A DNA stretch of 64,000 nucleotides from positions 1,726,501 to 1,790,500 of the forward strand of contig NC_132972.1 in assembly GCF_047496725.1 (NCBI RefSeq). The letters run 5' to 3'. This DNA is from Anoplolepis gracilipes. Its lineage: Eukaryota > Arthropoda > Insecta > Hymenoptera > Formicidae. A model generated the notes under the pieces. It saw only the letters and a list, made by a program, of their open reading frames with translations. It searched no databases and was not told where the DNA came from. Of the stretch, positions 1-14,137 are shown one piece after another. A program made the position numbers and the translations under genes. How positions within the stretch are numbered: position 1 is the first letter of the stretch; every line of letters starts with the position of its first letter.

Positions 1-171
1 AACGCGCGAGCTTTCGCGAGGAAGTGCAGCTCGTGGATCCGGGACACGTTATATAGGTCGGGAAGCTTGTTGATCCGTATTCGCGGTGCAGCATCCCCGC
101 CGCGGGGTAATTGGGTCGCTGAATGTTCCAGCGCACGCAAAACTAGGTTACCATCCAACGGTCCGATGGAG
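1..171 (-). CDS. possible partial exon at left edge (perhaps exon 3 of the Glut4EF-like gene)
   Basis: On the minus strand an open frame runs from about 178 off the left edge. A pyrimidine-rich tract (complement of 183-210) is followed by an AG at 173-172, so an exon could start at 171. Exon 2 ends in phase 2 (GC), and adding C from position 171 gives Ala and continues in this open frame, so the phase fits. The stretch near the edge (residues like INKLPDLYNVSRIHELHF) uses mostly C/G-ending codons, as real exons here do. I see no recognised domain; the DEMMAAMVLTSL-like segment that follows IDVP in vertebrate ZNF395 is absent. It could be a chance frame or an exon of another gene. Low confidence. 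Confidence 0.25.
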
Positions 172-2274
172 CTCGTATGCATGTGGGGTGGGTGGAAGGG
201 GGGAGGGGCTTCTCGTTTGTGTCGTTAAGTACCGTTCACATGAGGATTAATACTTGCAATGCGATGATTGCGGAGCCCATAATAACTTTACTTCGTCCGT
301 TTACAAAGCGGCATCAGTCTAGCGTGACACGAAAAGCTTATAAAGGGAGTACACCTTAAATGCGTATAATTATTATATTATATCCAATGAATTAAAAAGT
401 ATCTTAATGTAAACGTTTGTAAAGACGTTTACAGGATATCAGCTTTCCACATATCTTCACACATTTAATAAATATTTTTTACCTTATATACTTTGATCAA
501 ACGTGATATCGATGGTAACGCCCTTTTATAAAGAATAACAAAGAGAAAAATAGACCAATGTAACGGTATTATTCTTTATGCGAGTATTATATGTACGTGA
601 GATGCAGTTATTACACATGTCGCGTAAAAACTTTTAGTTGTTATTTTTCTTTCCTCCACAGTTAAATTTTAATAACAAGTGTAAACGAGTGTTCAAAATA
701 CCTTGTCCCTATGAATTTAGTTGTTTAGCTAAATCTTTTGTATTTTTTGATTTTAGTTTTTATTTTTACAGACCGGTTTTAGGACGGAAATAAACGTTTC
801 TTTCACTTGGCGAGATTGTAAGATATTGTACTAAAACCTCCTGTGAACGATACTTTATGTTTGCATCTCCTCCGCAAGCACATATCGCGAAACCATACGA
901 GCACGCGACCCTCCTTATCCTTCGCGTGCGCAAGAAAGATATTTTTTCCCGAGGTGGAAAGTTACGGTGCGGTGGTGAAACGCAAGGGGAAGGATTTTTC
1001 TGGGATCAAGGAGCGCGGAGGCAAGGCCGGCGAGAGCGCGCGCAAAACCCTCGGGAGAGACACGACAACGAGTACACGGGGGTGATCCAGTTTCCGGCGG
1101 TATCCAGGTTACAAAGTCGTACAGGCAATGGGGTCAGTCACGGGGTTCGGTTACGGGAACGCGGCTGTGGCCTGTATCGAGCGGCCTGATTTCGCGACAG
1201 GACAACCCGGCCAACCTGATTTCAACTTCGCCGACCTCACTTCGGCGACCCAATTCCCCGCTTACGTTACGGGAACGCGCGAAGGACTCGGCCCCGTTGT
1301 CGACGTCCTTGTGCTAGAAATCCATTTTCGCCATAGGGCGCGCAGGGACCGCTATTTACTCTGTGACCCGCCCTCGGCGGAAGCGTATTTGGAACACGAC
1401 GTTTTTCGCATCCACGAGACGATGACACCGTTATTTTCTCACACAAGAGAAACGTGCGATAAAATATGCAGCGATAAATCGAATAAAACCTCTCTTTCCC
1501 TGTTTCTTCTTTTCAAAATCTCTTATTTCTTCCTCTATCTCAAAATGTCTAATCAATTTTTTAGAAACCAGTTGTTGATAACGCGATAATAAAATGCTTG
1601 ATATTAGGTGACGATCGAGGTCATGTAGAACCGTTGTAACTCTTGGATAATTACATTTGTATAAAATACAATACATCTATACGATAAATTATTTACAATT
1701 TTTTAACAGTTTTTTTTTTCCCTTCAATCTTGTTAAAATTCATTTAAAATTTGCTCCCTTTTATTCCCGTTGTCTTCCTTCGTATATCAATATTATTTTT
1801 TCAAAGCTAATAAAAAAATCTCTGACAACGTTCACTATTGATATTATAGTTTGAACAATATTCAATACTCCTCGAAAAATTGATCCTCAAGAAAACGTTA
1901 CAAGAGCTAACGAGAAGTATTATTATAAACATCTCAGAGAGTGCTCTCTCTAAGTAGATTTACTTAGTGGCAAACAAGATTGCTTTATTCGCCGACCTCT
2001 CATGTAAAAAAAGTTTCCCCGGACAAGGTCTTCGCATCTTTCACACCAGCGTGCACGCGACGTATGCATACTATGATGCAACTATGTGTTGGTACACGTG
2101 TAGCAGACGGTCTCGTTTCATTGTCCTAGATTTGCCATCTAGACAGTAAACCTACCCCCTTGACCGAGCGCCATGTGGTGCTCGAGGAGAGCACCAACGT
2201 CCAAGAACGTCGTACATCTTCCATCTTCCCTTTTTCCCTTCCTCTCGCGCTTCTACTTCTTTATCATTTTTCTC

Positions 2275-2306
2275 ATCTTCTACTTCTTCTTCTTCTTCTT
2301 CTTCAA
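2275..2306. repeat. (TTC)n microsatellite
   Basis: Imperfect then perfect CTT/TTC triplets inside a longer pyrimidine tract beginning near 2220. Confidence 0.9.
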
Positions 2307-5290
2307 CAAGTAGCGACGCGATGTCGTGACTGCATCGTATACATTATGTCGGTATCTGATGAGGGAGCGCGAACGAGCGGGATGAAAACGAAGCGCGCGA
2401 CTTCTCTCCACGTGTACCTGACCCATTTATCCGGTGCGCCGGTAGGTACGTAGCTGTATCGATCGACCTAGATCCGCGGCCCCAGTCTGGCACGATCTAC
2501 AGTTTGTTTGGCCACCTTAACCGCCCACCGCATATCACCACCGCCTCGACCACCCCGGAACATCCCTCGTCGCAAGACAGCGACATCGATGACAGCGGCG
2601 GCGACGGTGCATCGCGCGTGCACGATTCTATTGTCAATTTCTAAATATTCTCGGTGCGAGGAGAGGAAGCATTTGGCAAACCGAAAACACTGCCGCGCCT
2701 CCACCTGTCTCCGGTCGATGAGTGACGTCATCGCGATAACAAAACATGAAATATGAATGAGGAGCGGGCGTGGAAACGCGTGTAACACACCGATAAGTGA
2801 CCGGCGAGGTACACCTTGACGCTTGCACGTGTCCGTATGATTTGTGTACCGGTTCGGCTACTCTCACGTGCTAGCCGTCACGCACCGTGCGATTCCCTAT
2901 TTCTAGATTTATGAGCCTTTTTTTTGACAATATACGTACGCGGTTTACGTAATTCGCCCGCATAATCTGCATGTATCTCTCTGTTTCGTATGAGGCCGTG
3001 TTCTCGTTGCACGATTGAAATGACATCTGCGTGTCGCTATGCTGTGTGTAGGTCAAGATCGCGCAATGGTAACTGGCATATTTTGTCGCGCGAAAGACCT
3101 TGACGATGTGTGCATGTGTGGGTATTTAGATTGTAGATCACGTTACGGACAATCCTCTAATCTAATGTTTCTAGCCTCGTGAGCACCTTTGTACGAACAT
3201 GTATGATGGCTCGAAGGAGGAGGACGCTTGGTCTAGGTCAGGTCCCGATACGGGAACGGAAACATAGCGCATTTTGTGGATACAACGTTAGGTCGAGTTG
3301 GAGCGAATTTACCGTTCGTACGTGTATCCGGCTCGAGGTAGAAATAGCGAAACCTTCCTCGCTTCGCTTCCTCGAACCAGATCTCGACACCTTGATGATT
3401 ATTGTGGGTCATGGAGCAAATAACTTAACTCGACTTAGCATCAAGTACACAACATATGAAGCCATATACGACTTATGAACTTTGTGCTCCTCATTGAAAA
3501 TGTTTCCAACGTTAAAATAGATAGTTGAAAATATTTTAATATTTATAAATTACAGTAAAATAAAGATTTAAGAATCATGTTATTATCCTACGTTTGAAGA
3601 AAATTCAAAATTTTTAGAGATAAATACTTATTTGCAAAGAATATGTTGTTTTACTATATGTATACTTATTACATATTATCACAATCTCTGTGATCAATTT
3701 CCGAGACAAGTGGCCTAATTTATTTAATTTCTTCCGCATTCTTCGCTGGATATCTCACGAGGGGAAGAAGAGGAGCGTGATGAAAAGTTCCACGCATTCC
3801 AAACGAATTCCGCGCCATTAGTCACAAGGATAATGACCGACCACCCTATTCGATATCTCAAAAGACCTAATCGGGAAGATGCAAGTTCCTACATTGATTG
3901 GAGTCAATTAATACGTTAAACGTAAACGGGAGCAAGTAACTGGAGCGGGATATGAGAGAACGAAAGTAGGGAATGGCCGAGTTTTGAGTTGAAAGCGGGA
4001 GTGGTGGGTTTTGTCCCGGTGCCGGTGGGTGGCTCGTGACCAGGTTGGGTGGGTGGCACGCGCTGGAGGGTTGCTGCTAGGTGTCGGGAAGAAGGGGGAC
4101 AACACAGGCGCTCTCTCGCATACGCGGAGCGTGGTAGTGCACCTGACCTATATAGCGCGGCCGCGGTATTGATCGACCTAATTCTCTTAAACCAAGTCGG
4201 CCGCCTCCTCGCCGGCGCGCGGAGACCGCCGTTCGAAATTATGTAAGCTAACCTACTGACTCACTGCGCCCGTTGACGTGGCATAAGGAAAATTCGCAGT
4301 TATATTTCCGATTCCCTGTCCGCGTTCTCTCCCCTCCTCCCCTCTTGTATCTATTCGCGTCTTTCGCATCCGCGGCTGTCGTTCTTCTCTCATCTTCCAT
4401 ACCAATCTCGTACTCGGTGTTTTATTTCTTTCATCGATGCATGAAAATGAGAAAATATATATGTGCACGAACGATCGCAGAAAGAGTGTGTTGGACAACG
4501 AAAATGCACCAGTAAAATCGGCGCGCACGCACAGAAACAGAGATCTCGTGTTGTATATTACGAGACTGCTATTTTCTTCCGTTCATCGTTCGAAGCTGAT
4601 TGTTCTCGTTAACGGTTAGAAATAAATATATTCGCGAGGAAAGAGGAAGAGGGAACGAAAAAAAAAAAAAAAAAAAAAAAAATTTGCACGGAAAGTGCAC
4701 GGAATTATGTTACGAGAGGGGACGGGGGAAAGTGCTACGTTGCTCAATTTGCTGGCATCAATTATCGCAAACCCGCACGCGCACGTACTCACGTTGCACC
4801 ATCTGGCGTGCACGATTGCGTGCGAAAGGCAGAAAGAATAAATGTACGTATATACAACTTAAGAGAGAAAATACTTTGGTGCAAGTTACTTTACGCGAAC
4901 CTGCTTTTCTAATTTCCTGTCATTATTTAGAATTGTTATTTAAAATCGAGCAGCTTCTATACATGAAAGAATTTTAATTTATTTAGTTTCTTTTGATAAA
5001 ACAACGCGATAACAACATAATTTCAGAATATATATAAATATAGACTATATATAAATATAGTCACTTGCATTATTTATTTTATACAAGGAATATTTGAATA
5101 AATTAGAGCTTAAAATATAGTAAAGTGTCGCACATTTTACAGGCTATTCAAATGTAATTTACATATCATTGATCGTAGAAAGATGATATCAACCGTTTCA
5201 ATCTATTTAACATTTAAAATCGAAAAGCTCCTGTAAAAGAATTCTAATTTCACAAACCGTTTCAAAAGGACAAGATATGATATATACATA

Positions 5291-5322
5291 TATGTGCGTA
5301 TGTGCGTATGTGCGTATGTGCA
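5291..5322. repeat. 8-bp tandem repeat, TATGTGCG x4
   Basis: Four consecutive octamers; the last ends in A rather than G. It is short and has no associated gene. Confidence 0.9.
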
Positions 5323-6226
5323 TACATATGAATAATCTTATACTTAATTTTATTTATTTTTTTCTTTTCACGTTTCTGAATATTCACATGTAATTACCAT
5401 ATCATCGGACCCGTAAAAAGACTGTTTAAATGCTTTCAATCTGTTTAAACGTTTGTACGAGATTGCCAGATTTGTACAGATTAATTCTAGCAGTTTTAAA
5501 ACCTTGGACGCGATACAAGGTCTTGCTAAACGGTAGTCCGAATACGAGTACGCACACTTTCGTCGCCGATATCATCGGGCTTCGAAAGGCATTCGATTTC
5601 TCTTCGATGACCTTTCCTTTCACGTGGGGCAGGTCGTGCCAGGGCCAGGTGTGCGCACGTTTTACCAAAAACACTGGCATTTTTCTACCTGCACTTAACT
5701 ACATCGCGACATGATCGTCGAGATTTTCTCTATTACGAATCTACTCTAATATCCTTTGTAAGGGGATCCTCAAGAAGGTCGAAGACCGACTTCGTTCATA
5801 AACGAAAAGTCGAGGTTATTAACCTTCCAGTCCGTCGTCTGGTCGGTCTACGACCGCTTTATCCTTTTCGAGAGAAACGATGGGAAAGAGGGAGCGAGAT
5901 AAAGAGGCAGAATTTCGTCTGAAATGACGAGACTCGCAGGTCATAGGCCCGAGATAGTTCGCAATGTTGGAGAAAATTTTTTGCTATATATGACTAAGCG
6001 AAATGAAAATTTTATTGTTTTAGAATCGAATAATTTACATGAAAATAATTTAAATAAACAGATTCTATACAAAGTCGATAGTGACGTTTAAATTTTATTT
6101 AAATGTAACGATACACGCGACAGTATAAAACGTTATACATGTATGTGTGTATATATATATATTATTGTAACATAAAATATTGTTGAAATTCGAAACGAAA
6201 TTCAAATTTGTGTAATATTTCTTCTT

Positions 6227-6272
6227 ATTCATTCATTCATTCATTCATTCATTCATTCATGAATGAATGAAT
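6227..6272. repeat. (ATTC)n microsatellite switching to (GAAT)n
   Basis: About eight ATTC units run into three GAAT units on the same strand. The array therefore contains an inverted junction that can pair with itself. Confidence 0.9.
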
Positions 6273-7257
6273 ATGAAAAATGTGTCATAGTATTTCAAAT
6301 TACATAATTATTATGCATTATTGATTTAAATCTATGCTATTAATAGAAACGTGAAAAATTATACAATTGAAATACAAAGAGGAAATTGCAATCACAAACT
6401 GAATGTACATCTCGTGTTAGAAATTTTCTCTAAAACATCCGCCGGACGATTGACTATTTTCCTGCCACGATATTCCGATATAGCGAATATTCACTGACAT
6501 TCAATAGGAGTGAGGGAGATGCAAAGTATCCTGGGGAATTGCGTGTGATATAAAGGTGAGAGACAGGTGCCAGTGAGGGTGCATTCACGGTCTAACGATC
6601 CGCAAATGGACTCTCCCTTCGTTCTTGCTTTATATATACGCAACATGCGGATGCTCAGCCTTTTCTTTTTAGCCTCGAATAAGGTCGATCTTTACGCAGA
6701 CGGCTAGATATTTGTAGGGAATATATGCGTTAAAAGAGAAAGTTCTATAGACTTGCCAATATTATTATACGACGAGAAAAACAAGACTAATATGAAATGA
6801 CGTGTGAGAAATAATGTTTTAGAAATGTGTTTTAATAATCTCACATAGCAGGTTTTGTTGGTGTGTCACATCAGGCAATGACCTACGTGAGTAGCCAGGA
6901 TATATATCTTTGGTTTACAGGCATCTGGCAACAAGGACTGCTTGGCAAAGAATTCGCTTACATTTCGATTTTACTATACACAGAAACAATCGTTTACAAA
7001 TAATTATCCTATTTTAATTGTTTTCTATTGCTTCGAATAATTTAGGTTTTCATGAATTTCACTTGTCTCTATTTTTTTGTTATATTTTACGTCACTATCA
7101 AATATTTTTCTTTCGGTTTATATTATTATAAGTGATTTATTTCGCGTATAAAGATCAATTAACAAGAACGCAACACGGTAATCTATATAATTATGAATAT
7201 AATTATACTTACGTCATTTCGAATCTTCGTTACGAGCAAGAATTTTAAAGAATGCAT

Positions 7258-7288
<31 letters not shown>

Positions 7289-7903
7289 ATGCAATATCAA
7301 GAGTTCAAGCAGGCCACACAGGAATAAGGGAAGGACTGAGGTAAGGGCAGTTTGCAATCTAGTTTAAAATAATCAATAAAAATTAATTATATTGAACTAT
7401 TGTATATATGAATTGAAAATGAAAACATTAAAAAATAGATATAACGAAGAAGATATTCGATCAAAAAAAGTATACTCAGGTTGAATATATGGAATCATTT
7501 CTCAATTTTTTTTCTTTAGTTTTACTCATACATTTATTATTTTGAAGCGATATAATAAAAATATCAAGTTACTCGTGAAATTATAATACAATATTATATC
7601 ACTTATTATACGACGTAACAAAAATGCAAGAGATCCGCGGGACAAAATTTAAAATATAACACGAAACGCTTGAATAATTTTCAAATTCACCGAAGAGGTG
7701 TGCGGAATTTGCATAATCGTCAGAGTGAAACCGCGTTATTCCTTAAAACATATTTTGCTTCGAAATGACGTTCAAAGAGGTAATTCAGCTTGCGAGTTTA
7801 TTATCAATCGGTGGCTGTTATTATGTTACGAGACTTTATCTACCGATCCAACATAAAAGTATCTCAGATAAGAGGCAGTAATAGGGAAGAGAGAGGAACT
7901 TAC

Positions 7904-8067
7904 GCCATGACGTGTGGTACGTCGATGGAGTGGGAGGACGCCCGCTTACGATCGCCGGCCATATCGGCGAGTCTGGCAAAATCCGTATCCTGATCGGCCA
8001 GTCGGGCACTCTTACGTGATTCGAGCAACCTGATCTCGTCTATGCGTTTGGTTAGGCTCATAGTACC
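7904..8067 (-). CDS. Glut4EF: Glut4EF / ZNF395-like zinc-finger transcription regulator, coding exon 2
   Basis: An internal 164-nt exon. The acceptor is TTTGTTACAG before 8067 and the donor GTAAGT starts at 7903. It enters in phase 0, matching the end of exon 1, and leaves in phase 2. It encodes 54 full codons starting GTMSLTKRIDEIRLLESRKS and ending SSHSIDVPHVMA. The SIDVP stretch matches the RNIDVP block that follows the N-terminal module of vertebrate ZNF395/ZNF704, and the RIDEIRLLE segment sits where ZNF395 has its RVEEVWLAEL stretch. This is family knowledge from memory, not a database hit. The exon contains an internal in-frame ATG at its third codon. Function is inferred from the family: a nuclear DNA-binding regulator whose C2H2 finger lies in exons beyond this window. 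Confidence 0.82.
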
Positions 8068-10253
8068 CTGTAACAAAAAATAGATACCAATTTACACAAA
8101 CCAGATAACATTTCTTTTATTTTCAATTCAGTTTTATCAAATTCTCATGTGTTTTCTAACACGTAACATTCTGATCCGAATAACAAATTTCTAACTTGCG
8201 TGTCTCTTGAAAACTCATTAGAAATTAATAAATCTGATAATAAGAATAAGTCGTATACACTTGATATAATATTTAATATAATCTTATATTAGATATTATT
8301 ATCTAAGAATTTTATATTATATCCAATATACATAATATATATATATATATATATATCTATAAAAATATTATATTTTATATTCAATACAAATAATTAAATA
8401 TATATATATATATATATATAAAAATAGATATACGCTACAATATAGTACGTATTAAAAATACACACATCCAGACTCTCTGTCTTTTCTCTCCCTTTCTCAT
8501 GTCATGCATATTTATTTGTTAAACGAAATTTCACAGCCTAATTAGCAAAGCACTTTTGATAAAGTTTTCGCACAGCTTTTAATGGAACAAAGAATTAGCT
8601 GTACAAATGCAAAGATCACGATAAAAAACCGCAATTCCGAGCGATTCTCTTGCAACGTGAGAAACCGCCGGCATACGTATAATAGTTTACTAATCACGTA
8701 GAATTTATGTTCTATATCAAACACTAATGAACGCGCATATATAACATCCTTTCAACCTCGCACGGAATGTTCCAGCCGAAAGCTGTTCATCCGGCTATGA
8801 AACGTTTCGACCGCGTACGTCGAAAGTTCGAAATTGAATTTCCAAAGGCATTCCGTACGTACTCGCGTAATCACGCTCAAGTATTCGCGCAACATCGGAG
8901 AAAGTGCAAAATTTTGAACCTATCCCGACGCGAGTCGCCGACTTTCCCTCGCGACCGGCAAGACTTAATTGCGAACAATTACACATTTCCCCTTACAATT
9001 ATCTCCGAACACGACTATGGATATACTATCGGAACTACATGCACAGCCCAACCATTTCGCGATTACCCCTTCATCACGATGTAACATTTGTGTTGCGAAA
9101 TAAATATTTTTTTTTTTAAATTGTCGGTTACGTCGAGAAGCGCGATGTGTAAATTATGCGTTAACCATGAAACAGATATAACGTGTCTAAAAAGAGATGG
9201 AATTTGTAAAATAATACAATTATGTTTATATTTCTTTATTATTGCGTTGTAATTATACTATAAATTATATTAACGGTATTGCATTTTCTCCATCTGCCAA
9301 AAAAATAAAAAAAAAAAAAAAAATATCTCCTTCCTCGTGCTCGTAATTTCGTCAGTTACTGTCTTCGTGGATCGTCTTCGGTGTAGTTATGAAACAAAAA
9401 TCAACGTTTTCATGAAGTAAAGTCACGCATGGGAACGTTCGTGTACATAAATTCGTATACAAACGCGTACAGGACTCGAAAGAAAAAAGAAAAGAAATGC
9501 AGCGTGACAGCTTTTGGTAATTTTGCTCAACACGATGCGCGTGGTATGCGGTTATTGCGAGTTCCGGTTTCGAGTGTTTACGAGGAAGCAGAACCGTTGC
9601 TCGTTGCCGCACCTTCCTTCGCGGATCTTACACGTGTGTATTATATACATAATGTTCGCAAACTGGAGCAAGGCATCAAATGAAACGCTTAACAGGACTT
9701 TCGCACTGGATTCATTATTCAACGACGAAAATTTTCGCTGTAAAATCAGACTTTCTCTTTCCTAGGAGTAATATTTATACAAAATGTAATTTTTAAAATA
9801 TTAATTTATTTAAATTTACGTTATATTTAGTTTTCCATGATGTTGAACGATACAAGTTGTCATGTCGATTTCATTCTAAATTAGTAATGTTTGTTTTTTT
9901 CAATAAATACACACTTTATTGCGTTTATTAAAGTCTGTTTATAACTCTTGATAATGTGCTGTTTATAAATTAACAATTTACGTTTATCAACTTTGCAATT
10001 TACTTTGTATTTACTTTTATTTATAATATAAAATTTATAATACTTTTTGTATAACGACGTATTATTAGCGAAAATTTTCTTGTACGAAAAACAATTCGCT
10101 TGCAAAAATACATATCAATGACGGTTATGTAAACGGTATCCTTGTAAATCGTTGAATTAAATATGATTTAATTAATGTATGTGTGTGTATGATAATCTGG
10201 AACAATAAAATACAATTTCGATACCAAAGAGATATAGGTTTCCATCGATATTA

Positions 10254-10312
<59 letters not shown>

Positions 10313-10322
10313 CACACACACA
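10254..10322. repeat. (CGCA)n-(CA)n compound microsatellite
   Basis: About eleven CGCA-type units are followed by about a dozen CA units. The pattern is consistent with CpG decay or slippage at one end of a single array. Confidence 0.95.
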
Positions 10323-11082
10323 TACACATACTAGAAAATTTAAATATATATTTAAATAAAAAAACCAGATTCTTTTCTAGATCAACATAAAAGATATCAC
10401 ATCATATTTTATATTATTAGAAAATATATTTAAAAAGAATTTAAACTAACAGAAAGATAATTGTTTAAAGTAAATTTATAAATGACAAAGTCGAATATAA
10501 CGCTATGTTTAAATCACACGCACAGATTATTATACGTACATATGAATTTATCTTATTTTTTTTTTTTTTTTTTTTTCAAACTTTTGTTGTATCAACTATG
10601 ATCATCAATTCTGCAAACAATTTCGCAAAAGATTAAAGAATCTCGCGAAAAATATAAAAGACTGTCGCTACGACCGAATCCATGTCATGTTAAAGTCACG
10701 TTTTGCCCATCTCTCGTTCAAAAGTACGCACGGGACTGTTTTGTATCATGTTATTGTATTTCGACATACCGTACGTATGCGTGTCATACGTGTCGCACGC
10801 GTATACACAAATGATCACGAAACGAAGCCGGCGAGGCACAGGCTGTTAACCCGCGGCAACGTCATCATTATATTCGCATTATCGTGTCTCCGCCCGCGTG
10901 CGTAGACGACAATGATACACGCGCGATTTTATCGCGATTACCTCGCGGACCATCGTATGTCGTAGCGCGACGCTCCTCGAAATCGATACTTCGGGATTTT
11001 CGAGCAAACCAAGCGTGTTTGCCCAAAAGGTATCGATGGCTACTTTGGGATTATAACGTACCCACACATCTCTCTCGCTGGC

Positions 11083-11121
<39 letters not shown>

Positions 11122-14077
11122 CAATATATTTTCACAGGTATCAAAGTACTAACGTACATGTACTATACGGTGAAAGTCGGTACATATAGGTATTTGCCCG
11201 TATAAAAGTCCGTATGTGTAGTTTCACGCAGCAATAACGATTATATATTAGGTATTATATCGTTGTCGATACTGTGTATGTGCTTAAAGTATAACGATTT
11301 GTTTAATTATAACAGATTAATCAATAGTAGTTTTTAATTAAATTTATGGAGCAAATTATAGACGAGTATCGCTCGTTATTAATTATTATAAATCGTAATA
11401 TGGTTTCTTTCCTATACTTGTTTTCAAGTCCGATAAGGATAATAATAATTAAGAATAATAGTAGAATATTAATTAAATATTATTATTTTAGTGCAAAAGG
11501 ATTGATATTTACAAAGTGGTCGTGTGAATAGGAGAAAGAATGGACATGTCGTGTTTCTTCCAATGCTCGATATCTTATGCGAGAAGATCTATGCTATCGC
11601 TAGTAAAGGCGTTTCTCGGAGAATTCCGTGCCGGGATTCCAACGGAAACGGACCTTGCCCCTCTCGATAGCTCCGGGCAAAAATCTCACCCAGCTTGGCA
11701 GCTCCGATCGCTACAAGAGCGGAAGGCGTGAAATGTACATCGTAGAAATTTATATGACGCACAGTATACGCTAATTGACCCAATAATGTATTTCGTTGCA
11801 AATTCTGCCGATTCCGTTGACACCAACGAGATGATAAGCGTGACGGTTTATTTCTCCGAATAATGATTGCGAGGAAAGATATGCGGAAAGTATCGCGTAT
11901 TTATTTCTCGCGCACGCGAGAAATTTTTATTTCTATTCAACACACCTTTCTCGAATAAATTTCCGAAAAAGAAACTATTATCGCGTGTTTCTTTAAAATT
12001 TGCTATTTTACATAATTTATGTCGCGTAAACTTTCGTTCGGAAAAATCTTCCACATAAATTGTGAACGATAAGTTTCATATTGTGTCAAAACTGTGTAGT
12101 GGAAAATTATAAGGCGATTACTTGCAAACTTTTTCGCATATTGTCTAAGCTAGATATTTTATTAGTCTTGTTTTCACGTGCACACATGCGACTATTTACG
12201 TAACATTGTTACTATTAACATGTTTTTATTCTCTATTCGTACGACACGTTTTATAATGATAAAACGATTCCTCTTCTTTGTCGAAAGAATAAAAATGTCA
12301 ATTTTAATAGATCGTTATAATTACCTAATTTGTTTCTAACGATAAATGCGTATTTATGACAGATGATTTATGCGGCAAATATAATAATATGTGTTCGCTA
12401 CATATATCCCCGCTGTATAACTCCATTACTTAATTGCTTCTTTGAATCGGCAAATATATGCGGTGCACGGGATTCCCTAACGGCTTTAATTCCGCGTCGA
12501 AATATCCATCATGGCGTATGTGACACATACTAATTTTGCGCAATCAAAATTTTGCCTCGCAATTAATTAACCGCCATAAGTCTCGCGCTTCGTTTCCCGC
12601 TTCACTCGCCGTTCACTTTCCCGCAACGATAGAACGCATAGATAGATACAAATAGATTCAAGTAGCTTTCCGTAAATATCATATAATTGCGTGTACATAA
12701 ATTATCAAATTAATTAACGATAGTTGCCAATAAATGAGATTGAGGGTCTCGATAATAGCAAGATTTCGCGTATTTAGTAGCATGAGATTAGCCCTAAAGT
12801 GTTCTCCCGGTGCGTAAATGTGTACATTAAGTACGGCTGGGGATGAAGGGAAATTCGATTAATCTCGGTGTGTGATGGCTATGATGATGTCATACCTGTA
12901 TTCTCTGGCGGAACGAGCTAGGAATCACGCACGAATGAATTCGGCATGTAAATACGGTAGTAACGAAACACGTCACGCATATTCATTACGTTGTCGTCAT
13001 ACATGTAGGCGAGCCGCAGCGAGAAGGCTTTAATTATAATTTAATAAAAACAAAGCGATTGAATTATAGACGCTGGTATGGCGAAAGTCACGTTTGTTCG
13101 TTTCGGTGAGCCATCGCGTTCTCGGCGCTGATGCGTTTTCAACAGTCATCAGCTGTTAAAATATATGCAGCTGTCAAGCGTTATTCGATATTCGGCTTAT
13201 CTGCTTTCGCGATGTTCGCGCTACGTGAAATCGTACGAGTCGGCCGACACGGTTCTTTGCTCGACCTTCATATTTCGAATCTCAGCAGCTGAATTTGATA
13301 CCGTTTGATCAAGCGCAAGACCCGAAATAGTGAAACAATTACAAAATACAAAAATCTGCTTTTGTAATCGTACTCCATTCGTGAACATTCGTTTTTAGCG
13401 TTTACGCCGATGTTATACTTGTATCTGTAACACGTATCGCCGCGATCTTTACTCTTTCCCTCTTATCTCCTCTCATATCGTTATTACAATATTAATGACA
13501 GCGCATCATTCCCCGCTGCCTACTGCGTATGTCTCTCTCTCTATAAAATCGCATAATCGCATAATCGCATTGTGTGCGGATGTGAGTGCAGGGCCTTCGT
13601 GCACGGAATATTCAGCAGAAATAAGAAATCAGATTGAATAATCTTCCTATACTACCGAGAAAAAGAGACAGGGAGAAGCTCTCCATTGAGAGCTTCCGAG
13701 CCATTTTTCCGGTTGAACCCTCTCGCCTCTACGGTCAGACTCAAAGGTCAGGGGACAGAGAAAAAGGTTGTCCGTCATTGATTGATCGGGACGGTGCGAG
13801 TATAGGAAACGGTGACAGGTGAAGGTAGAATGAGGAAGAACGACGCGGAGGAGGTGAAGGAAGTCCGCTCGTGTGAGCCGCCACGCTCGCTGACGTTGCT
13901 GCAGGCCACGTGCCTTGTGCCCGCCTGAGCACTTTCACCGACCACTTTCCAATTTCTTTCCTCCGTCCGCCCGCTCATTTCCCGCGATATCGCGCGCGCG
14001 CGTGCGGCAAAACGTCTATATCTTTTCTGAAGTGAAGAAGGAAGATAAATCGCGACCGTGCGAGTCGACGACCTTAC

Positions 14078-14137
14078 CTTCGCTCCTTGTTCAAACTGGT
14101 ACATCTGTCGCCACATCCGTTTTACATTTCCGTCCAT
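14078..14137 (-). other. candidate alternative first coding exon (20 codons) in intron 1
   Basis: The minus strand reads ATG at 14137, then 20 codons starting MDGNVKRMWRQ, ending ...GCGAAG directly before a consensus donor GTAAGG at 14077. The end is in phase 0, which is what exon 2 requires. CpG-rich DNA lies downstream (13980-14010), and upstream DNA at 14220-14290 is also GC-rich. Short ATG-to-donor frames arise by chance in 42 kb, and at least three compatible ones exist here. I treat it as a hypothesis. Confidence 0.2.

Larger units (their letters stand above)
172..7903 (-). other. intron 2 of the Glut4EF-like gene (or continuing to the left), no convincing exon
   Basis: This stretch follows the exon 2 donor on the minus strand. 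It is AT-rich with scattered simple repeats. A GC-richer block lies at about 850-1440, and a CRE octamer TGACGTCA lies at 2723-2730. The overlapping open frames at 843-1589 lie in the GC-rich block, lack recognisable domains and conflict with one another, so I do not call them genes. No tRNA-like or rRNA-like sequence was seen. Confidence 0.5.

Noticed and set aside
857..1589. Overlapping plus-strand ORFs in the GC-rich block
   Set aside because: Two frames overlap with neither showing a domain; a short duplicated TTACGGGAACGCG segment suggests repeat DNA rather than a gene.
11197..11230. GTATAAAAG TATA-like motif in intron 1
   Set aside because: Isolated motif with no supported exon or companion elements; expected by chance in AT-rich DNA.
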